Shown: positions 36,708 through 47,786 of the stretch, in pieces
Layout: the number at the start of each line of letters is the position of its first letter
Numbering within the stretch: the stretch's first letter is position 1
Assembly: GCF_051020975.1 (NCBI RefSeq)
Contig: NW_027478158.1
Coordinates: 30,186,001 to 30,250,000, forward strand
Source of the DNA: Osmia lignaria lignaria
Taxonomy: Eukaryota; Arthropoda; Insecta; Hymenoptera; Megachilidae
Direction: 5' to 3'
Length of the DNA stretch: 64,000 nucleotides
Translations under genes and position numbers: made by a program
The notes under the pieces: generated by a model
Seen by the model: the letters and a program-made list of their open reading frames with translations, nothing else
The model's database searches: none
What the model was told of the DNA's origin: nothing

Positions 36708-37351
36708 GTAGGAAACTTAATTCTCTACAAAAAAGGTCTCTTAACGTTTTGCGATAGCTCGCTTCGTTTCCGAGATATTTGCAGATTTATCTCAAGGGAA
36801 GGGTCCTGACGGACATATTTCGAGATATTTCTTCTTCTTGGTGTTCTTCTTCTGCACAGCTAAACTGGAAGTGACATTTCCAGCTCGCAATAGTGCAGAG
36901 TTATCCCAAAGAAAGGGGCCACGGTGTTTCTGTATCTCTATTATGTTGGTGCGGCTTCGGAACTTTTAAATATCTCGATATATCTCGAAAACTACGCTTC
37001 TGATCAAAAAAGATCATAGAAGGTAAATTGTAGAAAACATAATTCTCTACAAAAAAGGTCTCTTAACATTTTGCCATAGGTCGCTTCGTTTCCAAGATAT
37101 TTGCAGATTTATCTCAAGGGAAGGGGTCTGACGGACATATTTCGAGATATTTCCTCTTCCTGTTGTTCTTCTTCTGCACAGCTAAGCTCGAAGTGGCATT
37201 TGCAGCTCGCAATAGTGCAGAGTTATCTCAAAGAAAGAGGCCACGGTGTTTCTGTATCTCTATTATGTTGGTGCGGCTTCGGAACTTTTAAATATCTCGA
37301 TATATCTCGAAAACTACGCTTCTGATCAAAAAATATCATAGAACATAAAAA

Positions 37352-37673
37352 GTAGGAAACTTAATTCTCTACAAAAAAGGTATCTTATCATTTTGCCATA
37401 GCTCGCTTCGTTTCCGAGATATTTGCAGATTTATCTCAAGGGAAGGGGCCTGACGGACAAATTTCGAGATATTTCTTCTTCTTGTTGTTCTTCTTCTGCA
37501 CAGCTAAGCTGGAAGTGGCATTTGCAGCTCCCAATAGTGCAGAGTTATCTCAAAGAAAGGGGCCTCGGTGTTTCTGTATCTCTATTATGTTGGTGCGGCT
37601 TCGGAACTTTTAAATATCTCGATATATCTCGAAAACTACGCTTCTGATCAAAAAATATCATAGAACATAAATT
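37352..37673. repeat. Mosaic monomer M117 (M103/M104 fusion)
   Basis: The front has GGACAAATTTCG, diagnostic of M103. The back has CAGCTCCCAATAG and GGCCTCGGTG, diagnostic of M104. The switch lies between 37,460 and 37,527. One monomer is thereby lost without changing the 322-bp register, which is the expected product of an in-register unequal crossover. The same fusion is found at M147 (47,012-47,333). Confidence 0.85.
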
Positions 37674-37995
37674 GTAGGAAACATAATTCTCCACAAAAAA
37701 GATCTCCTAACGTTTTGCGATAGCTCGCTTCGTTTCCGAGATATTTGCAGATTTATCTCAAGGGAAGGGTCCTGACGGACATATTTCGAGATATTTCTTC
37801 TTCTTGTTGTTCTTCTTCTGCACAGCTAAACTGGAAGTGACATTTCCAGCTCGCAATAGTGCCGAGTTATCCCAAAGAAGGGGGCCACGGTGTTTCTGTA
37901 TCTCTATTATGTTGGTGCGGCTTCGGAACTTTTAAATATCTCGATATATCTCGAAAACTACGCTTCTGATCAAAAAAGATCATAGAAGGTAAATT

Positions 37996-38317
37996 GTAGA
38001 AAACATAATTCTCTACAAAAAAGGTCTCTTAACATTTTGCCATAGGTCGCTTCGTTTCCAAGATATTTGCAGATTTATCTCAAGGGAAGGGGTCTGACGG
38101 ACATATTTCGAGATATTTCTTCTTCCTGTTGTTCTTCTTCTGCACAGCTAAGCTCGAAGTGGCATTTACAGCTCGCAATAGTGCAGAGTTATCTCAAAGA
38201 AAGAGGCCACGGTGTTTCTGTACCTCTATTATGTTGGTGCAGCTTCGGGACTTTTAAATATCTTGATATATCTCGAGAACTACGCATCTGATCAAAAAAT
38301 ATCATAGAAGATAAAAA
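37996..38317. repeat. Mosaic monomer M119, junction of the 9,660-bp duplication
   Basis: The front (CATAGGTCGC, CCAAGATATT, GGGGTCTGACGG, CTTCCTGTTG) is M106-type. The back (CTGTACCTCT, CTTCGGGACTTTT, then a tail leading to AGTAGAAAAC) is M89-type. The switch lies between 38,127 and 38,222. A private A at 38,168 lies inside the interval. Confidence 0.85.
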
Positions 38318-41300
38318 GTAGAAAACTTAATTCTCTACAAAAAAGGTCTCTTAACATTTTGCCATAGCTCGCTTCCTTTCCGAGTTATTTGCAGATTTAT
38401 CTCAAGGGAAGGGGCCTAACGGACATATTTCGAGATATTTCTTCTTCTTGTTGTTCTTCTTCTGCACAGCTAAGCTGGAAGTGGCATTTGCAGCTCGCAA
38501 TAGTGCAGAGTTATCTCAAAGAAAGGGGCCACGGTGTTTCTGTATCTCTATTATGTTGGTCCGGCTTCGAAACTTTTAAATATCTTGATATATCTCGAGA
38601 ACTACGCATCTGATCAAAAAATATCATACTACATAAAAAGTAGGAAACTTAATTCTCTACAAGAAAGGTCTCTGAACATTTTGCCATAGCTCGCTTCGTT
38701 TCCGAGATATTTGCAGATTTATCTCAAGGGAAGGGGCCTAACGGACATATTTCGAGATATTTCTTCTTCTTGTTGTTCTTCTTCTGCACAGCTAAGCTGG
38801 AAGTGGCATTTGCAGCTCGCAATTGTGCAGAGTTATCTGAAAGAGAGGGGCCACGGTGTTTCTGAATCTCTATTACGTTGGTGCGGATTCGGAACTTTTA
38901 AATATCTTGATATATCTCGAGAACTACGCATCTGATCAAAAAATATCATAGAAGATAAAAAGTAGGAAACTTAATTCTCTACAAAAAAGGTCTCTCAACA
39001 TTTTGCCATAGCTCGCTTCGTTTCCTAGATATTTGCAGATTTATCTCAAGGGAAGGGGCCTGACGGACATATTTCGAGATATTTCTCCTTCTTGTTGTTC
39101 TTCTTCCGCACAGCTAAGCTGGAAGTGGCATTTGCAGCTCGCAATAGTGCAGAGTTATCTCAAAGAAAGGGGCCACGGTGTTTCTGTATCTCTATTATGT
39201 TGGTCCGGCTTCGAAACTTTTAAATATCTTGATATATCTCGAGAACTACGCATCTGATCAAAAAATATCATACTACATAAAAAGTAGGAAACTTAATTCT
39301 CTACAAGAAAGGTCTCTGAACATTTTGCCATAGCTCGCTTCGTTTCCGAGATATTTGCAGATTTATCTCAAGGGAAGGGGCCTAACGGACATATTTCGAG
39401 ATATTTCTTCTTCTTGTTGTTCTTCTTCTGCACAGCTAAGCTGGAAGTGGCATTTGCAGCTCGCAATTGTGCAGAGTTATCTGAAAGAGAGGGGCCACGG
39501 TGTTTCTGAATCTCTATTACGTTGGTGCGGCTTCGGAACTTTTAAATATCTTGATATATCTCGAGAACTACGCATCTGATCAAAAAATATCATAGAAGAT
39601 AAAAAGTAGGAAACTTAATTCTCTACAAAAAAGGTCTCTTAACATTTTGCCATAGCTCGCTTCGTTTCCGAGATATTTGCAGATTTATCTCAAGGGAAGG
39701 GGCCTGACGGACATATTTCGAGATATTTCTTCTTCCTGTTGTTCTTCTTCTGCACAGCTAAGCTGGAAGTGGCATTTGCAGGTCGCAATAGTGCAGAGTT
39801 ATCTCAAAGAAAGGGGCCACGGTGTTTCTGTATCTCTATTATGTTGGTGCGGCTTCGGAACTTTTAAATATCTCGATATATCTCGAAAACTACGCTTCTG
39901 ATCAAAAAATATCATAGAACATAAAAAGTAGGAAACTTAATTCTCTACAAAAAAGGTATCTTAACATTTTGCCATACTCCGCTTCGTTTCCGAGATATTT
40001 GCAGATTTATCTCAAGGGAAGGGGCCTGACGGACATATTTCGAGATATTTCTTCTTCTTGTTGTTCTTCTTCTGCACAGCTGAGCTCGAAGTGGCATTTG
40101 CAGCTCGCAATAGTGCAGAGTTATCGCAAAGAAAGGGGCCACGGTGTTTCTGTATCTCTATTATGTTGGTGCGGCTTCGGAACTTTTAAATATCTTGATA
40201 TATCTCGAGAACTACGCATCTGATCAAAAAATATCATAGAAAATAAAAAGTAGGAAACTTAATTCTCTACGAAAAAGGTATCTCAACATTTTGCCATACT
40301 CCGCTTCGTTTCCGAGATATTTGCAGATTTATCTCAAGGGAAGGGGCCTGACGGACATACTTCTAGATATTTCTTCTTCTTGTTGTTCTTCTTCTGCACA
40401 GCTAAGCTCGAAGTGGCATTTGCAGCTCGCAATAGTGCAGAGTTATCTCAAAGAAAGAGGCCATGGTGTTTCTGTACCTCTATTATGTTGGTGCAGCTTC
40501 GGAACTTTTAAATATCTTGATATATCTCGAGAACTACGCATCTGATCAAAAAATATCATAGAAGATAAAAAGTAGGAAACTTAATTCTCTACAAAAAAGG
40601 TCTCTTAACATTTTGCCATAGCTCGCTTCGTTTCCGAGATATTTGCAGATTTATCTCAAGGGAAGGGGCCTAACGGACATATTTCGAGATATTTCTTCTT
40701 CTTGTTGTTCTTCTTCTGCACAGCTAAGCTGGAAGTGGCATTTGCAGCTCGCAATAGTGCAGAGTTATCTCAAAGAAAGGGGCCACGGTGTTTCTGTGTC
40801 TCTATTATGTTGGTGCGGCTTCGGAACTTTTAAATATCTCGATATATCTCGAAAACTACGCTTCTGATCAAAAAATATCATAGAACGTAAATTGTAGGAA
40901 ACATAATTCTCTACAAAAAAGGTCTCTTAAGATTTTGCCATCGCTCGCTTCGTTTCCGAGATATTTGCAGATTTATCTCAAGGGAAGGGGTCTGACGTAC
41001 ATACTTCGAGATATTTCTTCTTCTTGTTGTTCTTCTTCTGCACAGCTAAGCTCGAAGTGGCATTTGCAGCTCGCAATAGTGCAGAGTTATCTCAAAGAAA
41101 GAGGCCACGGTGTTTCTGTACCTCTATTATGTTGGTGCAGCTTCGGAACTTTTAAATATCTTGATATATCTCGAGAACTACGCATCTGATCAAAAAATAT
41201 CATAGAAGCTAAAAAGTAGGAAACTTAATTCTCTACAAAAAAGGTCTCTTAACATTTTGCCATAGCTCGCTTCGTTTCCGAGATATTTGCAGATTTATCT

Positions 41301-44300
41301 CAAGGGAAGGGGCCTAACGGACATATTTCGAGATATTTCTTCTTCTTGTTGTTCTTCTTCTGCACAGCTAAGCTGGAAGTGGCATTTGCAGCTCGCAATA
41401 GTGCAGAGTTATCTCAAAGAAAGGGGCCACGGTGTTTCTGTATCTCTATTATGTTGGTGCGGCTTCGGAACTTTTAAATATCTCGATATATCTCGAGAAC
41501 TACGCATCTGATCAAAAAATATCATACAACATAAAAAGTAGGAAACCTAATTTTCTACAAAAAAGGTCTCTTAACATTTTGCCGTGGCTCGCTTCGTTTC
41601 CGAGATATTTGCAGATTTATCTCAAGGGAAGGGGCCTGACGGACATATTTCGAAATATTTCTTATTCTTGTTGTTCTTCTTCTGCACAGCTAAGCTGGAA
41701 GTGGCATTTGCAGCTCGCAATAGTGCAGAGTTATCTCAAAGAAAGGGGCCCCGGTGTTTCTGTATCTCTATTATGTTGGTGCGGCTTCGGAACTTTTAAA
41801 TATCTCGATATATCTCGAAAACTACGCTTCTGATCAAAAAATATCATAGAACATAAATTGTAGGAAACATAATTCTCTACAAAAAAGGTCTCTTAACGTT
41901 TTGCGATAGCTCGCTTCGTTTCCGAGATATTTGCAGATTTATCTCAAGGGAAGGGTCCTGACGGACATATTTCGAGATATTTCTTCTTCTTGGTGTTCTT
42001 CTTCTGCACAGCTAAACTGGAAGTGACATTTCCAGCTCGCAATAGTGCAGAGTTATCCCAAAGAAAGGGGCCACGGTGTTTCTGTATCTCTATTATGTTG
42101 GTGCGGCTTCGGAACTTTTAAATATCTCGATATATCTCGAAAACTACGCTTCTGATCAAAAAAGATCATAGAAGGTAAATTGTAGAAAACATAATTCTCT
42201 ACAAAAAAGGTCTCTTAACATTTTGCCATAGGTCGCTTCGTTTCCAAGATATTTGCAGATTTATCTCAAGGGAAGGGGTCTGACGGACATATTTCGAGAT
42301 ATTTCCTCTTCCTGTTGTTCTTCTTCTGCACAGCTAAGCTCGAAGTGGCATTTGCAGCTCGCAATAGTGCAGAGTTATCTCAAAGAAAGAGGCCACGGTG
42401 TTTCTGTATCTCTATTATGTTGGTGCGGCTTCGGAACTTTTAAATATCTCGATATATCTCGAAAACTACGCTTCTGATCAAAAAATATCATAGAACATAA
42501 AAAGTAGGAAACTTAATTCTCTACAAAAAAGGTATCTTAACATTTTGCCATAGCTCGCTTCGTTTCCGAGATATTTGCAGATTTATCTCAAGGGAAGGGG
42601 CCTGACGGACAAATTTCGAGATATTTCTTCTTCTTGTTGTTCTTCTTCTGCACAGCTAAGCTGGAAGTGGCATTTGCAGGTCGCAATAGTGCAGAGTTAT
42701 CTCAAAGAAAGGGGCCACGGTGTTTCTGTATCTCTATTATGTTGGTGCGGCTTCGGAACTTTTAAATATCTCGATATATCTCAAAAACTACGCTTCTGAT
42801 CAAAAAATATCATAGAACGTAAATTGTAGGAAACTTAATTCTCTACAAAAAAGGTCTCTTAACATTTTGCCATAGCTCGCTTCGTTTCCGAGATATTTGC
42901 AGATTTATCTCAAGGGAAGGGGCCTAACGGACATATTTCGAGATATTTCTTCTTCTTGTTGTTCTTCTTCTGCACAGCTAAGCTGGAAGTGGCATTTGCA
43001 GCTCCCAATAGTGCAGAGTTATCTCAAAGAAAGGGGCCTCGGTGTTTCTGTATCTCTATTATGTTGGTGCGGCTTCGGAACTTTTAAATATCTCGATATA
43101 TCTCGAAAACTACGCTTCTGATCAAAAAATATCATAGAACATAAATTGTAGGAAACATAATTCTCCACAAAAAAGATCTCCTAACGTTTTGCGATAGCTC
43201 GCTTCGTTTCCGAGATATTTGCAGATTTATCTCAAGGGAAGGGTCCTGACGGACATATTTCGAGATATTTCTTCTTCTTGTTGTTCTTCTTCTGCACAGC
43301 TAAACTGGAAGTGACATTTCCAGCTCGCAATAGTGCCGAGTTATCCCAAAGAAGGGGGCCACGGTGTTTCTGTATCTCTATTATGTTGGTGCGGCTTCGG
43401 AACTTTTAAATATCTCGATATATCTCGAAAACTACGCTTCTGATCAAAAAAGATCATAGAAGGTAAATTGTAGAAAACATAATTCTCTACAAAAAAGGTC
43501 TCTTAACATTTTGCCATAGGTCGCTTCGTTTCCAAGATATTTGCAGATTTATCTCAAGGGAAGGGGTCTGACGGACATATTTCGAGATATTTCTTCTTCC
43601 TGTTGTTCTTCTTCTGCACAGCTAAGCTCGAAGTGGCATTTGCAGCTCGCAATAGTGCAGAGTTATCTCAAAGAAAGAGGCCACGGTGTTTCTGTATCTC
43701 TATTATGTTGGTGCAGCTTCGGAACTTTTAAATATCTTGATATATCTCGAGAACTACGCATCTGACCAAAAAATATCATAGAACATAAAAAGTAGGAAAC
43801 TTAATTCTCTACAAAAAAGGTCTCTTAACATTTTGCCATAGCTCGCTTCCTTTCCGAGATATTTGCAGATTTATCTCAAGGGAAGTGGCCTGACGGACAT
43901 ATTTCGAGATATTTCTTCTTCTTGTTGTTCTTCTTCTTCACAGCTAAGCTGGAAGTGGCATTTGCAGCTCGCAATAGTGCAGAGTTATCTCAAAGAAAGG
44001 GGCCACGGTGTTTCTGTATCTCTATTATGTTGGTGCGGCTTCGGAACTTTTAAATATCTCGATATATCTCGAAAACTACGCTTCTGATCAAAAAATATCA
44101 TAGAACATAAAAAGTAGGAAACTTAATTCTCTACAAAAAAGGTATCTTAACATTTTGCCATACTCCGCTTCGTTTCCGAGATATTTGCAGATTTATCTCA
44201 AGGGAAGGGGCCTGACGGACATATTTCGAGATATTTCTTCTTCTTGTTGTTCTTCTTCTGCACAGCTAAGCTGGAAGTGGCATTTGCAGGTCGCAATAGT

Positions 44301-47300
44301 GCAGAGTTATCTCAAAGAAAGGGGCCACGGTGTTTCTGTATCTCTATTATGTTGGTGCAGCTTCGGAACTTTTAAATATATTGATATATCTCGAAAACTA
44401 CGCATCTGATCAAAAAATATCATAGAACATAAATTGTAGGAAACATAATTCTCTACAAAAAAGGTCTCTTAACGTTTTGCCATAGCTCGCTTCGTTTCCG
44501 AGATATTTGCAGATTTATCTCAAGGGAAGGGTCCTGACGGACATATTTCGAGGTATTTCTTCTTCTTGTTGTTCTTCTTGTGCACAGCTAAACTGGAAGT
44601 GGCATTTCCAGCTCGCAATAGTGCAGAGTTATCTCAAAGAAAGAGGCCACGGTGTTTCTGTACCTCTATTATGTTGGTGCAGCTTCGGAACTTTTAAATA
44701 TCTTGATATATCTCGAGAACTACGCATCTGATCAAAAAATATCATAGAAGGTAAATTGTAGAAAACATAATTCTCTACAAAAAAGGTCTCTGAACATTTT
44801 GCCATAGGTCGCTTCGTTTCCGAGATATTTGCAGATTTATCTCAAGGGAAGGGGTCTGACGGACATATTTCGAGATATTTCTTCTTCCTGTTGTTCTTCT
44901 TCTGCACAGCTAAGCTCGAAGTGGCATTTGCAGCTCGCAATAGTGCAGAGTTATCTCAAAGAAAGAGGCCACGGTGTTTCTGTACCTCTATTATGTTGGT
45001 GCAGCTTCGGAACTTTTAAATATCTTGATATATCTCGAGAACTACGCATCTGACCAAAAAATATCATAGAACATAAAAAGTAGGAAACTTAATTCTCTAC
45101 AAAAAAGGTCTCTTAACATTTTGCCATAGCTCGCTTCCTTTCCGAGATATTTGCAGATTTATCTCCAGGGAAGTGGCCTGACGGACATATTTCGAGATAT
45201 TTCTTCTTCTTGTTGTTCTTCTTCTGCACAGCTAAGCTGGAAGTGGCATTTGCAGCTTGCAATAGTGCAGGGTTATCTCAAAGAAAGAGGCCACGGTGTT
45301 TCTGTACCTCTGTTATGTTGGTGCAGCTTCGGAACTTTTAAATATCTTGATATATCTCGAGAACTACGCATCTGATCAAAAAATATCATAGAACATAAAA
45401 AGTAGGAAACTTAATTCTCTACAAAAAAGGTCTCTTAACATTTTGCCATAGCTCGCTTCGTTTCCGAGATATTTGCAGATTTATCTCAAGGGAAGTGGCC
45501 TGACGGACATATTTCGAGATATTTCTTCTTCTTGTTGTTCTTCTTCTGCACTGCTAAGCTGGAAGTGGCATTTGCAGCTCGCAATAGTGCAGAGCTATCT
45601 CAAAGAAAGAGGCCACGGTGTTTCTGTACCTCTATTATGTTGGTGCAGCTTCGGAACTTTTAAATATCTTGATATATCTCGAAAACTACGCATCTGATCA
45701 AAAAATATCATAGAACAGAAATTGTAGGAAACATAATTCTCTACAAAAAAGGTCTCTTAACATTTTGCCATAGCTCGCTTCGTTTCCGAGATATTTGCAG
45801 ATTTATCTCAAGGGAAGTGGCCTGACGGACATATTTCGAGATATTTCTTCTTCTTGTTGTTCTTCTTCTGCACAGCTAAGCTGGAAGTGGCATTTGCAGC
45901 TCGCAATAGTGCAGAGTTATCTCAAAGAAAGAGGCCACGGTGTTTATGTATCTTTATTATGATGTTGCGGATTCGGAACCTTTAAATATCTCGATATATC
46001 TCGAAAACTACGCATCTAATCAAAAAATATCATAGAACATAAATAGTAGGAAACTTAATTTCCTACAAAAAAGTTCTCTCAACGTTTTGCCAAAGCTCGC
46101 ATTGTTTCCGAGATATTTGCAGATTTATCTCAAGGGAAGGGTCTTGACGGACATATTTCGAGGTATTTCTTCTTCTTGTTGTTCTTCTTCTGCACAGCTA
46201 AACTGGAAGTGGCATTTCCAGCTCGCAATAGTGCAGAGTTATCCCAAAGAAAGGGGCCACGGTGTTTCTGTATCTCTATTATGTTGGTGCGGCTTCGGAA
46301 CTTTTAAATATCTCGATATATCTCGAAAACTACGCTTCTGATCAAAAAATATCATAGAACATAAAAAGTAGGAAACTTAATTCTCTACAAAAAAGGTCTC
46401 TTAACGTTTTGCGATAGCTCGCTTCGTTTCCGAGATATTTGCAGATTTATCTCAAGGGAAGGGTCCTGACGGACATATTTCGAGATATTTCTTCTTCTTG
46501 GTGTTCTTCTTCTGCACAGCTAAACTGGAAGTGACATTTCCAGCTCGCAATAGTGCAGAGTTATCCCAAAGAAAGGGGCCACGGTGTTTCTGTATCTCTA
46601 TTATGTTGGTGCGGCTTCGGAACTTTTAAATATCTCGATATATCTCGAAAACTACGCTTCTGATCAAAAAAGATCATAGAAGGTAAATTGTAGAAAACAT
46701 AATTCTCTACAAAAAAGGTCTCTTAACATTTTGCCATAGGTCGCTTCGTTTCCAAGATATTTGCAGATTTATCTCAAGGGAAGGGGTCTGACGGACATAT
46801 TTCGAGATATTTCCTCTTCCTGTTGTTCTTCTTCTGCACAGCTAAGCTCGAAGTGGCATTTGCAGCTCGCAATAGTGCAGAGTTATCTCAAAGAAAGAGG
46901 CCACGGTGTTTCTGTATCTCTATTATGTTGGTGCGGCTTCGGAACTTTTAAATATCTCGATATATCTCGAAAACTACGCTTCTGATCAAAAAATATCATA
47001 GAACATAAAAAGTAGGAAACTTAATTCTCTACAAAAAAGGTATCTTAACATTTTGCCATAGCTCGCTTCGTTTCCGAGATATTTGCAGATTTATCTCAAG
47101 GGAAGGGGCCTGACGGACAAATTTCGAGATATTTCTTCTTCTTGTTGTTCTTCTTCTGCACAGCTAAGCTGGAAGTGGCATTTGCAGCTCCCAATAGTGC
47201 AGAGTTATCTCAAAGAAAGGGGCCTCGGTGTTTCTGTATCTCTATTATGTTGGTGCGGCTTCGGAACTTTTAAATATCTCGATATATCTCGAAAACTACG

Positions 47301-47786
47301 CTTCTGATCAAAAAATATCATAGAACATAAATTGTAGGAAACATAATTCTCCACAAAAAAGATCTCCTAACGTTTTGCGATAGCTCGCTTCGTTTCCGAG
47401 ATATTTGCAGATTTATCTCAAGGGAAGGGTCCTGACGGACATATTTCGAGATATTTCTTCTTCTTGTTGTTCTTCTTCTGCACAGCTAAACTGGAAGTGA
47501 CATTTCCAGCTCGCAATAGTGCCGAGTTATCCCAAAGAAGGGGGCCACGGTGTTTCTGTATCTCTATTATGTTGGTGCGGCTTCGGAACTTTTAAATATC
47601 TCGATATATCTCGAAAACTACGCTTCTGATCAAAAAAGATCATAGAAGGTAAATTGTAGAAAACATAATTCTCTACAAAAAAGGTCTCTTAACATTTTGC
47701 CATAGGTCGCTTCGTTTCCAAGATATTTGCAGATTTATCTCAAGGGAAGGGGTCTGACGGACATATTTCGAGATATTTCTTCTTCC
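38127..47786. repeat. 9,660-bp higher-order duplication, copy 2 (30 monomers)
   Basis: This is the second tandem copy. M120-M148 equal M90-M118 in order and sequence. Shared private variants include GCCTAGATATT at 29,36x and 39,02x, CTCTACGAAAAAGG at 30,60x and 40,26x, and GAACAGAAATTG at 36,05x and 45,71x. Past about 47,883 the array continues with M106-type sequence rather than returning to M89-type, which ends the duplication. Confidence 0.9.
41860..46367. repeat. 14-monomer HOR unit, copy b (M131-M144)
   Basis: This is the same fourteen members in the same order as 32,200-36,707, as part of the 9,660-bp duplication. The only difference noticed is CACAGCTAAG here against CACAGGTAAG at 32,991 in copy a. 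Confidence 0.85.

Larger units (their letters stand above)
28467..38126. repeat. 9,660-bp higher-order duplication, copy 1 (30 monomers)
   Basis: This stretch is repeated in the next 9,660 bases with only four mismatches that I could find: 28508 G/A, 31338 G/T, 32996 G/C and 37388 T/A. The monomers inside are of many subtypes, so the match is specific to the order and not just general satellite similarity. The left edge lies between 28,467 and about 28,562 in M89, whose front is unlike that of M119. Identity of about 99.96% means a very recent duplication, or an assembly duplication. Confidence 0.9.
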
